From Isochrysis galbana (Eukaryota > Haptophyta > Isochrysidales > Isochrysidaceae), in NCBI GenBank assembly GCA_018136815.1, contig CM030934.1, positions 5,033,587-5,097,586 of the forward strand: a DNA stretch of 64,000 nucleotides. The letters are read 5' to 3'. The position numbers and the translations under genes are program-made. Below are positions 10,786 through 21,167 of the stretch, piece by piece. Numbering within the stretch: the first letter of the stretch is position 1; each line of letters begins with the position of its first letter. The notes below the pieces were generated by a model. That model was not told the origin of the DNA and did not search any database. It saw only the letters and a list, made by a program, of their open reading frames with translations.

Positions 10786-12216
10786 CCCCCAGCCCACCCC
10801 TCGCCGGTCCTTCCCCTCTTCAGTGGCTTTGGCTCTCTCTCTATGCGTGTGGGGGGGAAGGAAGGGGCGGGGGGGGGAGGGGGGCGGGGGGGGGGCCGGG
10901 GGGGGCGGGAAAGGGGAGGGGGGAGACGGAAGAAGGGGACGGACGCGGAAGAGGGGGAAAGGCGGGCTAGACGGCAAAAATAGATCGGACTCATACGACT
11001 GCTGCTATGTACTCTATTTATATTCGAGTGCGGACAATACTCGACACATCGACACTGGTGTTGTAGCAGAGAGACCTCTCCCCGGTGCTTGGAATGTATT
11101 CGCACGTACAAGTGCGACACAAAAACAAATTTCGACCGCGACCACCGAAAAAGTTAGACGCCACCCGAACACATGGGCGAAAAAACAGCAATGCGAGGGG
11201 CCCATTCATGCCATCTCCATTTCAAACCTTGAACGCGTCGACAATAATTACCATAACAGTAAAAATAAAACTCAAATCTTCGAATTTCGTCCCGAAAGAC
11301 GAAAGAGGCAACGGCGCTCTCCTGGGGGGAGGGGGGGGGGGGGCTGGGTTAGGTTTAGCGGGGAGCGTTGCAGCGTTGCGGGGGCCCGCCCCGAAAAACC
11401 CGAGCGAAACGCGAGACGTGACCATGACGTACCATGCCGACACAAAGTGTCAATAGTCAATAAAGTGTTCTTAAAGCGACCAAGCCGAAAAAATTAACCC
11501 CCCCCCCAAAAGCAACCACGGAGACCAAGCGAAATTTGTTTTTGTGTCGCACTTGTACTCCTAAGTCTACGTACTCGCTGAAGAAGTAGAATGCACTCAC
11601 ATAAATAAGCTAGCATAAGACGATGAGGCCTGGCGCCTGGGATACCCGTGGGCAAGCAACGGTCGGTCCATGATAACGACATCGTTCGTGCAGCGAAAGC
11701 TTAGGCTTAGGGGCCATCGACAATTGACAATTGACCATTGACGATGACGATGGAATGCCAAGTGTGCCAAGTGTCCAATGTCCAAGAACCAAGAACACGA
11801 ACTTTTACTTTTACGTGTACTCGTGTACTATATGCCTTTTGGCTTTTGGCTCTTGGGGTTGGGGGTGGCTCGTGGCTCGAAGTCCTACAAACGGCTGAAA
11901 TTCCAAGAGGAGGGCAAGGCTGCTGGCTGCTAGGAATTGGATGCCTCTAACCTGGTGGTTAGTGGTTACCTGGCTATGCTGACTACTTGGTCTAATAGCA
12001 GTCTACTATGACTGATAGAGTACTCTACTAGCTAGACAAGTACTCTATTGTACTACTGTGTAGTAATAGTACAACACCTCCGTCTTCCCGTCCCGCCGCC
12101 ATCCTCCCCCCCTCTCCCTTCCTCTTCGCTGTCTTCTCTGCTCTTTCTTTCCCGTATTCCCGTATCCCCCCCTCCCCGCCCCCCGCCCCTCTCTCTCCCT
12201 CCCGCCTCTCGGAGTG
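10786..12216. promoter_or_regulatory. Shared intergenic region between divergent GH127 and GH27 genes
   Basis: About 1.4 kb. Next to GH127 is a G-rich block (10850-10970, i.e. CT-rich in that gene's sense); next to GH27 is a CT-rich block (12070-12210). Such pyrimidine-rich leaders also precede other genes here. The middle holds a 453-bp inverted-repeat element (11106-11558) and AT-rich DNA with short repeats such as ccaagtgtccaatgtcc. ORFs on either strand here are low-complexity. Shared regulation is inferred from layout only. Confidence 0.5.
11106..11558. repeat. 453-bp element with perfect 29-bp inverted ends
   Basis: The 29 bases at 11106-11134 (gtacaagtgcgacac...) are exactly the reverse complement of 11530-11558. 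The arms include CAAAAACAAATTTCGA, which resembles the gypsy LTR edge CAAAAACAAAATTCGA at 39070. A third related stretch lies inside (about 11245-11290: taacagtaaaaataaaac...). So it may be a MITE, or two LTR scraps in opposite orientation. Confidence 0.65.
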
Positions 12217-14423
12217 ATGGCGGGCTCGCGGCGGCGGCGGCGGCTCTGCCGGCTGCTCGCGCCGCTGGTGTGCGGCGTACGCGCGCTAGACAACGGTGTT
12301 GGTCGGACTCCAGCGATGGGGTGGAACTCGTGGAACACCTTCCGCTGCGACATCAGCGAGCGCCTCGTGCTCGAGGTCGCCCACGCAATGGCCACCAATG
12401 GGCTGCGAGAGGCGGGCTATGTGTACGTCAACCTCGATGACTGCTGGATGAAGGGGCGCGACGAGCGGGGGCACATCCTGGCCGATGAGGCCAAGTTCCC
12501 GCGCGGCATCAAGGCCGTCGCAGACCAGGCGCGCACCCCCCGTTCCCCTCTCCCACGCCTGCGGTGCGAGCGAGCGGCTCCGCAGGCATGCACACACGCG
12601 AGTCCGCGCGCACGCACAGCGCGCTGCCGCCCGCCGCTGCACAGGTACACGCGCTAGGAATGAAATTTGGCGTGTACTCTGACACGGGCAACACGACTTG
12701 CGAGGGGTACCCTGGCTCGTGGGGCCACGAGCAGATTGACGCAGCTGATTACGCCTCATGGGGGGTAGACTACTTGAAGTTTGACTACTGCGGAATGGAT
12801 GCGGCCAAAGCCCCGCCGCGCCACTACTATGAGCGGATGCGCGACGCCTTGAACGCGACCGGACGGCCAATCGTCTTCTCCATCTGCAACTGGGGAACGG
12901 GAGCGCCGCACCGCTGGGGCCAGCATGTCGGCCACTCGTGGCGAACGGGGCGCGACCTATTTTCCGTGTGGGATGAGCACACAGCGCGCAAGATCTTGAA
13001 ACTCCCAGGCTTCCTCCAATCAGTTTCCACCGCCATCGAGCAGCAGGCCGGACCCGACTTCGTCGCTGGCTCCGGATGCGACGCGGAAGGTCGCTGCGGC
13101 TACAACGACCCTGATATGCTGCTAGTGGGCCTAGAGGGGATGACCCCATATGGCATTGTGGACGATTGCCCAAACCATTTGCCCAAAGGCGCCTGCGTGC
13201 GCGGCCAGTATGTTTCTCGCGAGCTCTGGGGCACTGTCGGGGGTCTCACATTCACCGAGCAGCGTACGCATTTCGCCTTCTGGTGCATGCTCTCGGCGCC
13301 CCTCATGCTCGGCAACGACCCCAGGACCATGCGCAGGTTTGTCACCCCCCACCTGCACCCTCACAGTTTTCGTCTAGATCTCGAGCGCGCTCAAAGTGCA
13401 TTCCTAGTATTTCCTAGACCGAATCTCCGGATCCTTCCCTACCAGTCGCACTCTTAGCCGCGCCTTGCGCCCACTTGCAGGCGGGACCTCAGGCTGCTCT
13501 CGTCGCCTGAGCTCCTCGCCATCAGCCAAGACCCTGGCGCCAAACAGGCGCGTCGCGTCTCGCAGGGTGTGGCTCGCAAGGCGGGTGGCACGCCTATTTG
13601 GTGGGAATCGAAAGATAGCGATGTGCAGATTTGGATGAAGGACCTTTCTGATGGGACGACAGCTTTCCTCCTGTTCAACGCTGGTGAGAGGCCGACAGAC
13701 ATCACCGTCCACTGGAAGGATCTGTTGCCGGCAGAATCATCACCCTGGGAAGTGGAGGAACCCCGGATGCCGCCATGTTCCAACCGAGCGGATGTGACAA
13801 ACTGTGAGGGCTGGGCGAAGAGCGGTGAGTGCGACCGCAATCCCGGCTTCATGCGCGGCGCGTGCGCGCTTGCGTGCGGAGCATGTCCGCCGCTAAAGTA
13901 TGTAGGCATGCAGGCGACAGCCCTCGTTCGCGATGCATGGGAAGAGGAATTCATCGGCCTCTTCACTTCTTCCTTTACGGCATTACTGGTCGAGCCGCAC
14001 GGATGCGTGGTGATCACTGTGCGCTTCGGGCCAAAGGAAGATCTGCGTAGGCGGATTGAGGAAGACCGGCGTTCGAGCGCTAGCAGAGCTCCTCGCGTTG
14101 ACGAGCCTGGCTTCCGTTCCGTTCATGGCGATGGGCCTCGTGTAGATGAAAGTCGCGCATCCACCGGGCTAAGCACACGAGAGGAGGCTAGATCATTGCC
14201 CAGAGGAGGCGGACGAGCCTTGCCAACTTACGATGAGCCGGCCTTGCTGCGCTCTGCACGCAATGGCGGTGACGAAAGCTCTCTATTGCTGCAGCATGTG
14301 CCGCTCATCCTCGCTACACCAATCGCCGCTCTTTGTGGGTTCTTCTTGGGTCGTCGCACTCGCAGTATCAGTTCATTAGATAGGCGAGCAAAGCGAGGAG
14401 GGGGTGGTCGATTTGAGTTATGA
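12217..14423 (+). CDS. GH27 alpha-galactosidase with ShK domain and C-terminal membrane segment
   Basis: Three exons: 12217-12528, 12645-13336 and 13481-14423, giving 648 residues. Intron 1 (12529-12644) is bounded by GC and AG; intron 2 (13337-13480) by GT and AG. The joins restore IKAVADQ|VHALGMKFGVYSD and NDPRTMRR|RDLRLL, as in GH27 enzymes. The start follows a CT-rich leader and gives an Arg-rich signal peptide-like N-terminus. Landmarks: GWNSWNTFRC near residue 30, YLKFDYC with nucleophile D151, SWRTGRD with acid/base D208, and SAPLMLGNDPR. After the catalytic and beta domains comes a six-cysteine ShK domain (about 434-470), then a polar linker and one hydrophobic segment (about 614-636) followed by basic residues. 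It likely hydrolyses terminal alpha-galactose in the secretory pathway or at the cell surface. The ShK domain sits inside the C-terminal beta-rich part, an unusual place. Confidence 0.88.
12529..12644 (+). other. Probable GC-AG intron of the GH27 gene
   Basis: 116 bp, boundary ACCAG|GCGCGC ... TGCACAG|GTACAC. The splice is set by the protein: ADQ|VHALGMKFGVYSD. No GT in the neighbourhood gives the family sequence. GC donors are known to be common in some haptophytes. Confidence 0.7.
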
Positions 14424-15672
14424 AAGCACATGTGTGCATGGTGAAATACTGGAACACATATGCAATTGTATGCAATCACAATTGTGGATGGTTCCAACAT
14501 GTCAATAATCCTACTGGAGGCGAAAGGGCAAAACTAACGCCCGAGTGAGCTGGGCTGCATGCGCAAACGCATCCCTGTGACTCCTTGTGTGGCTCCCGCC
14601 TCAATACGCAAATGCGCATGGCTAATGAGCGCTTCCCTACTGCTACAACCATTCGCTTACCGGTATCAATCGGACACCTGGCCCGTCAGGCATGGCGGGA
14701 TTCCGGGACTGAGACGTTATGTCCAATTAGCTAGCGGGGTTGGCTAGGATATAACATTGACAATACATTGATTATTATTATTACAACCATTCGCTTACTT
14801 ATCTATTATTCATTTCGCATGTCCTCAGCATGCGCATGCGCGCAGCGTCCTTCTTCCTCGCCCCGTTGCAGCCAAAGTCGCGTTCCGTCAAAAGAGGGCC
14901 AGGTTATTATTTTTTTCACCCAGAGGTGCATGTTTTCTTTTTCAACCAGTCTCCATGGTATTATTATCACAAAGATGAGTACAAAGCTAATCAAGGACGT
15001 GAGCATAGCAACTCCCCCCTTCCCCAAAACACACGGTAACCGGCTTTGCACAAGCCAGTGTCCCGCACCACTTCCTCGCAAAAAAAAGAAAGTAAACATC
15101 GTGTGACGGCACAAAGAGGGTAGCCATGGTAAAGGCAAAGAGTGAAGGGCGCGCAAGCCAAAAGCAAATGCACTACGCACTACGTTTGGTATTGAGTATT
15201 AATTGAATCAGTGACAGTGAGCAGTAAGCGGTGAAGTGGAAGGGGCAGATCATGCATACGCATACGTGCTAGGCAAGCACGCTTGCAGCTACCAGCGTGG
15301 CACGAGGTAGATACGTTAAGGCATCAAGTTATTCCAAAACACCTTATTGGCGAATGTTCGGAAGAGTCAACCCATATCGCGATTCGATCAAATAGCAGTA
15401 GCGGCACCATCCGACATCCGAGCCAAGACCGAGTCCAACAAGGTCAGTCACAAAGAGTAGTCGGAAGCATAGTAGACAATTTCATTCACTAGTCGACGAG
15501 ATTCTAGATGTCATAGTCGACGTACTGCTCGTTGAATAATCGTATTGGTTGATATACTGGTAGATGCCACGACCGCAATTCAGTGGCTTGTACTAAATGC
15601 GATGCCAGAGGGCTTACGTGAGTATGTGAGATCCTTGGCCAACGCGAGGATTCACGATACCACAACACTTTA
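14424..15672. repeat. Intergenic with dispersed repeat family B
   Basis: 14871-14990 (aaagtcgcgttccgtcaaaa ... acaaagctaatca) is repeated with small differences at 25757-25862. The 16-mer acaaccattcgcttac occurs at about 14645 and 14784. No gene is supported in this 1.2 kb. Confidence 0.55.
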
Positions 15673-16551
15673 TCATACTCGCGATGATAGACGTAGGACG
15701 AATTCCTCGTCATCCGTATCACCTTCCGAGTTGGTGCGGGCATGGTCATCTCCAGAAGGATTTTGTCGAATGTCCACTCCGTTGATTGCGCACAACAAGA
15801 TTTCCTTCCTGGAAGACTGGCGCAAATTGATGAGCGAGGCCGACTCGGCATTTCCGGTGCTGATGATTCGCCTTGTTGTACTATGCTGCTCGCTGTTGGA
15901 GCTCATACCGGAGCTGAGCCTCATTCTGTTCTCGGGGGGCGTGGGCAGAGCGAATCTCGACCGACGTTCCGGCAGAATCTCCACATCTCCTGGAACTTCA
16001 AAAGATACTCTACGCATCACCCTCACTGGCTCAACCAGTGGTTGCTGGCTATTCGTACAAGACTGGCCTATGGCCGGCCCCGACGATTCAGACACGCTGT
16101 GCGATGCAGCTGCTATGGGCATTATTGCTCGGGAAGCCCCCGATGCACTTCCTCTCTCAGGATGTGGTGGATACATGTACGTCACTGGCAGCATGTGATT
16201 TGGGTGGATGGCTGCAGATGCATTCAAGTCAGGCAGCATCCGCATCCCGGTGTGGTGGGGTGACCTGAGGCGCGCATAGCCAGATAGCGTCGAGAACGTC
16301 CTGCTCTGCTTGCGCACGCCGGCAAAACTCGCATGATCTGGCGGGAGATTGTCGAGGCCAGAGAACCAGCGCACAGCGCCCTCCTCCATTGCTCTGTCGT
16401 CCCTCCGCGCGATCGGGTCTGCGAGCTGCGTGGCAACGATGGCGTCGCTGCTCCTCCAGCGCAGCACCTCCAGGCTCCAGCACGACGTGAGCAGCGCCCA
16501 GCACTCCGAGAGCCAGTTCGTCGAGGAGAGAGAGCTCGCAGCCGCGCGCAT
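15673..16551 (-). CDS. Hypothetical protein
   Basis: A 292-residue frame. The ORF runs on upstream, but that part is purine-rich low complexity (a CT-rich + strand), so I start at the ATG at 16551 giving MRAAASSLSSTNW. The middle and C-terminal parts look coding, with segments such as SFAGVRKQSRTFSTLSGYA, RMLPDLNASAAIHPNH and SRFALPTPPENRMRLS, and an acidic end EGDTDDEEFVLRLSSRV. An alternative frame over 16229-16504 has a CEFCRRAQ segment, so an intron or frame change near 16300 is possible. No family is recognised; the composition would suit a regulatory protein, but this is not evidence of function. Confidence 0.45.
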   Translation of the reverse strand: MRAAASSLSSTNWLSECWALLTSCWSLEVLRWRSSDAIVATQLADPIARRDDRAMEEGAVRWFSGLDNLPPDHASFAGVRKQSRTFSTLSGYARLRSPHHTGMRMLPDLNASAAIHPNHMLPVTYMYPPHPERGSASGASRAIMPIAAASHSVSESSGPAIGQSCTNSQQPLVEPVRVMRRVSFEVPGDVEILPERRSRFALPTPPENRMRLSSGMSSNSEQHSTTRRIISTGNAESASLINLRQSSRKEILLCAINGVDIRQNPSGDDHARTNSEGDTDDEEFVLRLSSRV

Positions 16552-17834
16552 TGATTGGGTGCCCGTCGGCAAGCCTTTTTCTCTCCCTCTGTTTCTCTCT
16601 CCCTCGCTAACTTCTCTCTCTCTCTTCTCTCCCCTTCCCCACCCCGTCACGTTCCGTTCGTTCTTCCTTCCTTCAATGGACGATGATGCCTTCTCTTCTA
16701 AGATCTCAAGCGACCGCTCTCGCAAACCGACAGGGAGCGTGATAGAAAGATACATATTAGAGTAGAGAAACGAGGAGGAAGCGCGGTACTCTAGGATCGA
16801 CGAGCACAGAAGAAGAGGAAGAAGATGGATATAGATGAGGAGAGAGAAAGAGAGCACTTCTTTCTTTCCCCCCACGAGAAACGAGGGGTAAAAAGTGTAG
16901 AGGTTAGAGGGAGCGCCCGCCCACCTCTCTCCCCAGCCCCAGCCCTCCCCTCGCCGCGCCCTCTCACCCCCTCCCCCTCCTCCCCGCTCCCCTCGCTCGC
17001 GCCCTTCCCCACCCCCACTCCTCTCGCCTCCCAGTGCCAACAACGGGAACTATTCAACCGTGTGGGTGTGAGTGTGAGCACGTAAAGTATTCCCCTCACG
17101 CTCGAAAATCTTAGTATACATACAGCCTTCAATGCTGGGCTGGAATCAGGAATACGGAATACAACAACCACAACCCTATACTACACACACTAACACGTCG
17201 GGGCCATCGGACTCACCAGCACAGAAATGGGTGATCGGGAGGACACGCATGGGGGAAACAGCGCAGACTTCAGCACCCTCCGCCCCCCACTAGTATTTCA
17301 GAGTGGGGCATGTGCCCAGACTCCATCATCTCTCGACGCACTAGGCATCCTAAGGCCCGAATTCAGCACGCATCATGTGCACACGCGAGCGTCAAAAGGC
17401 CACCCCCCAGGGAGGCAACCCCCCAGGGAGGCCCTCGGCGCGCGCACGCGGTGCATTTCGAGACATAGCTTCAGGCGGCTCAGTCCCACTCGTCCGTCCT
17501 ACCCTAGTGGGAAGCTTCCTTTCCCAATCCATTCGCGCCATGACGAAAATTGCTTGCCGAGTAGCAGCTCTGCTCCTCCAGCCGCCCCTTTCACGGACGG
17601 CGATGATAGGAATTCTGCACCCCTCCTACTCTCCCCAGCCCGATGATGAGGCCCTCATTAATTCCTTCTACCTGGATTCTCTCTTCTCGAGAACAAATGA
17701 GGAGAGGACGCTAAAGGACAAAAAGAGATGAGAGAGCATGAATGGAATCAAACTTGATCCTGAAAGCAAATGCAATGACCCGTGCGAACAGCGTGCCCGT
17801 GCGCCCTGCAGTACCTGAAGCGGCATGGGTCATG
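16552..17834. other. Intergenic, pyrimidine-rich, no gene seen
   Basis: 16575-17030 is C/T-rich low complexity, likely the purine-rich leader of the minus-strand gene at 15673-16551. 17040-17834 has only short frames with no family signal. Confidence 0.4.
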
Positions 17835-18701
17835 TCATTCTTTCTCCGCCCCATTTGCGAGTCTGACCTCTAGAATGCTCACTCGCCCTTCCTCGCCGAT
17901 GTGAATAGCCTCAAGCCCAAGCTTGGCGGCCTCTGCCTTAAAAAGGTCAAGGGTGTTGTCCTCAGCTGGCTGAGGGTCCTCTTTAGAGCGTTTTACCACT
18001 GGTCGATTCTCATGCGAAAGCACGATTTTGCACCCATCATACAGACTCAATTGTTCGGAAAGAGTCCAGCAAAGCTCGGACTCCACGCCAACAGCATACA
18101 CAAGGTCACTTCCAATAACCAAGTGATGCGGACCCAGTGAATCTGCGGAGTCTCCCCAGGGCAAACTCACCACCTGCACCTTGGTCGACTCTTTCCACAG
18201 CTTACGGTTCAGTTCAACGTTTGCCTCGGCCAGACGCAACACCGCAGGGTTGATGTCCGTCAAGGTCACCTGACTCGCACCTACGGCAGCGGCATACAAT
18301 CCCGCTGCTCCTGTGCCGCAGCCCAATTCCAGAACTTTTGCATTCTGGAGTTCGTCTCGCGCAGCAGCCGCTTCCAGCCATTTGCACAGAGCAACGGCAG
18401 CGGGCCAGATCCATCCTCCGGTCTCACAGTCAAGAATGCTGCCTTTGCGCAAGAGCAGCTCCTTCCCATCACCCAGATCAGGTATCCCCTCCACTGTCAC
18501 TGGGTCTGTGAAGGATTCCTCGAAGCGCAGAGCGGCATGCGAATGTCTTGCGGCGTGAGCACGCTGCATCGCACCCAGACGCCACAGCACAGGGGCGAGG
18601 CTGTGCGGGCTGCTCTTGAGTACCACGAGTGCCCTCCGTGAAACTCCACCGGCTGCAACGCCCCAGAAAAAGAGGGAGATGAGGAAGCCCGAGCCTCCCA
18701 T
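17835..18701 (-). CDS. METTL21-like (family 16) lysine methyltransferase
   Basis: 288 residues from the ATG at 18701 (MGGSGFLISLFFWG, a hydrophobic N-terminus). A shorter start at 18569 (MQRAHAARHSH) gives 244 residues and is equally possible. The SAM-binding fold is clear: motif I VLELGCGTGAAGLYAA, the acidic residue after beta-2 in TLTDINPAVL, and the SDLVY motif matching the D-x-x-Y signature of family 16 methyltransferases. Upstream is the WIWPAAVALCKWL segment typical of the family. Members methylate lysines of translation factors and chaperones; the substrate here cannot be told. It is divergent from the Mss4-PDZ gene, with 426 bp between the starts. Confidence 0.82.
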   Translation of the reverse strand: MGGSGFLISLFFWGVAAGGVSRRALVVLKSSPHSLAPVLWRLGAMQRAHAARHSHAALRFEESFTDPVTVEGIPDLGDGKELLLRKGSILDCETGGWIWPAAVALCKWLEAAAARDELQNAKVLELGCGTGAAGLYAAAVGASQVTLTDINPAVLRLAEANVELNRKLWKESTKVQVVSLPWGDSADSLGPHHLVIGSDLVYAVGVESELCWTLSEQLSLYDGCKIVLSHENRPVVKRSKEDPQPAEDNTLDLFKAEAAKLGLEAIHIGEEGRVSILEVRLANGAEKE

Positions 18702-19127
18702 CGGGCGGGTGACGCGGTCGAGAGCTGCAATCTCGCACGGTGGAGGGGAGCTGATCCCGTCGCGCTCCGGGCGTAGGTGCGTGAGCGAGCGGCAGAGACC
18801 GAGAAAGACAGAGAGAGGAGAGGGAAGAGCCCGACCTCGACCAGGATGAGCACCGACAACGCCGTCGTGCCTCACACCTAAAGTGGTAGGAGTAAACGAT
18901 AAGATATCAGTCACAGTAGTCTCAGAAGATAGCTGGGCTATCGAAAATTACTTTGGTAAAACTTTCCACCATATCTTTTGTAATTTGTAAACTGAGGATG
19001 AGAACCTCTTGTGCCCCCCCCCCCCCCCTCCTGCCCTTCTCTCTGCGCCCTTAAGGAGAGCCGCGGCGGTGGCCAGGGGCGGAAGGGGAGGGGGTGGGGG
19101 GGATCGAGTCCGGCCTTGCCAAGGGCG
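18702..19127. promoter_or_regulatory. Short bidirectional intergenic region
   Basis: Separates the two divergent starts at 18701 (-) and 19128 (+). Purine-rich blocks flank an AT-rich core (18870-18990), followed by a C run at about 19015-19029. A shared promoter is inferred from geometry only. Confidence 0.4.
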
Positions 19128-20000
19128 ATGTCGTCAGCCACGCCGAGCGAGGCGGATGGTGTTCTCGGTGGGCGGAAGGTGGGTGAGGACGGGCTCAACA
19201 GCGGCATGCTCCGCTGCCCGCGCTGCTTCGCCCGCCTCATCAGCCTCAAGGGGGAACTCACCGAGCGGGCGGGCGAGGCGGCCTCGCTATGGATCCCAAA
19301 GTCGGAGACTGCTGCTGAGTCCGACGCTGCCGCCGAGGGTACTGCCTACGAATGGACGTGCAACACTCACACGTGGTGGTGGATGGTTGAGGACGTCAAT
19401 GACGTAGATAACGTAGCGCTCACGATGAACCTGCCCTCACCGCTTGGGGACTGTCGCATGGCGCTGTGCTCAGACTGCCGTTGCGGCCCACTGGGTTATC
19501 GCCTCGAGGGAGAGGCGCGGCTTTGGTTTGCCTGTGATCTGCTTCGACAGCAGGACGCAGCATTCGCAAACGACGCTGATGACTTCAAGGTGCCCGATGG
19601 TCTGGACATGTCCACGCTCAGAGCAATGATTGAATCAGGCCAGGCTACAGTGTCATACAAGACAACGTTCGATGAGAAACGCTTGGGGATGATGCTTCAG
19701 GATGCATCCGACGGCATGGGCGTCGAAGTGACGGCCTTCACGGAGTATGAGGGTGAGATCGGCCCAGTCGAGCGCTCGGGGAAGGTCAAGCTCGGCGACA
19801 AGGTTGTGCGTGTCAACGGGAAGTCAACGCATGGTTTCAACTTTGCAACAGTGTTGGAGATGATTATCGATGCACCTCGGCCTGTAACCATTCATTGGGA
19901 GCGGCAAGGGCACAAGCCGCAAGCTGCAGCTCGTGTGGTGCATGCCGACTGGAAACCGTACACTAATGATACGTCTCAGTCTCCCTTACATTCGGAATAG
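19128..20000 (+). CDS. Mss4 (RABIF)-like domain fused to a PDZ domain
   Basis: 290 residues. I start at the ATG at 19128 (MSSATPSEADGVL); the frame is open further up but is poly-Pro/Gly. Residues about 27-140 match the Mss4 fold: a first zinc pair LRCPRCFARL, then the strand region WWMVEDVNDVDNVALTM, then the second pair ALCSDCRCGPLGYRL. Mss4 binds nucleotide-free exocytic Rab GTPases and needs this Cys4 zinc site. Residues about 172-262 form a PDZ-like domain, with GLM-type loop KRLGMMLQD and the diagnostic KLGDKVVRVNGK and FATVLEMI segments ending in VTIHWER. Single exon as far as can be seen. Likely a cytosolic Rab regulator or chaperone tethered by PDZ contacts; the fusion is the unusual part. 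Confidence 0.78.
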   Translation: MSSATPSEADGVLGGRKVGEDGLNSGMLRCPRCFARLISLKGELTERAGEAASLWIPKSETAAESDAAAEGTAYEWTCNTHTWWWMVEDVNDVDNVALTMNLPSPLGDCRMALCSDCRCGPLGYRLEGEARLWFACDLLRQQDAAFANDADDFKVPDGLDMSTLRAMIESGQATVSYKTTFDEKRLGMMLQDASDGMGVEVTAFTEYEGEIGPVERSGKVKLGDKVVRVNGKSTHGFNFATVLEMIIDAPRPVTIHWERQGHKPQAAARVVHADWKPYTNDTSQSPLHSE

Positions 20001-20755
20001 CTAAGAACGGCGCAACACCCGCAAGGAGGGAAGTCCAAAATCAGCTGCGCGGTGGCCATCACGAACTTGTGATTGCGCAGGTTCGCTCGCACTTTTCAGA
20101 CGTGCGCCCTCGCGGTAGATCATTACGTGCTATACGTGTGCGGTCAGCTCGTTCTAGCGGGGATGAGAATCCTTGGTGGACTGTATTGATACACTCCAAC
20201 TCCAAGCTCCAAGGTTAAGCTTGTTGTTCCTGTGTTCTTGTGCCTCGTCCGTGAATGATAGTGACTGAATGACCATCCTGTCGCCTTCTTCAAGCCTGAC
20301 GCATGCCATCTTGGTTAGTTATTTATAGACCTCTGCCCCTAATCATAACATTGAATTAATATATTGGTACTACTACTAGTATTATATGGTAGAAAGTAGA
20401 GATGCCGACGCCGAGCGAGCTCGTCTGTCGAGTCGAGCGTAGCCGGAGGGCTCTGAGCCACTCCGTCGCAAGCGCGCACCGGCGGCTAGCGCGGCGCTTT
20501 GGCCCTCCTCCCTCCTCCCCGCCGGGAGTCGGGTGAATGAAATGGATTGGGTCGGGCAACTCAGACCAGAAGCGTTCATTTACCCCCATCCCTGCTAGCA
20601 CCTTCCGTTGTCACCTGGAGGTAGCTTGACTCAACTTGACTCATCACACGTATGTCGAACGACACACACGTGGTCTTTCTGACTGCATTTACTCGATTTG
20701 GGAGCAGGGTCGGTATCTCATAGAAATCACGATCGCCCCTTCTCGCTCGTGTCGT
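20001..20755. other. Intergenic, no gene seen
   Basis: Contains the repeat end 20568-20598, which is the inverted match of 6599-6628. Otherwise nothing recognised. Confidence 0.4.
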
Positions 20756-21167
20756 CAACCTACTTTTATAAGTGGGGGTCAATGGGGGCCTCGCGCCCCC
20801 CTCTCTCCATCGCGGACACCCCCGGGGGTGGGCCCGCACATTCAACCCCAGCCCCTGCCCTTTGGCAGGGGCAGGGCACTCATCATTCCTGCCCAGACCC
20901 TTCGTGGGCGCGGGCCGCGAGCTGCACTCCCACGCCCGCGCTGGGCCTGCCCTCGAGCTGACTCCCCCCCTGTCCCTGGTCGCCAGGCATACAGGGGACT
21001 TCTGGCGGCTCCCATGGCCAGCGAGGCGAGCGTGGAGAGGCAGGGGGGGCCAGGGGCTGAGCCCCAGCCTCCACTGCCCCCTGAGCTGCCCTTGCTGGCC
21101 CCCTGGGAGCCCCCAAAGGACCCCTGAGAGCAGGCCAGGGCGCGCCGCATGGCGACGCGCCGCAGGG
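20756..21167 (+). repeat. Dispersed repeat family A, copy 2
   Basis: Collinear with 4421-4957, lacking the 111-bp MITE. Same 5' edge (CAACCTACTTTTATAAGTGG) and same 3' palindrome near GCGCGCCGCATGGCGACGC. Non-coding. Confidence 0.82.

Noticed and set aside
10613..11497. Plus-strand ORF of 294 codons overlapping the GH127 start
   Set aside because: Gly-rich low complexity created by the G-run, then intergenic repeat sequence.
12286..13173. Minus-strand ORF of 295 codons opposite GH27
   Set aside because: It overlaps two GH27 exons and an intron in antisense; the sense strand has clear catalytic motifs.
13780..13892. ShK domain as a sign of a toxin gene
   Set aside because: ShK is a general disulfide module; here it is part of a glycosidase, with no toxin context.
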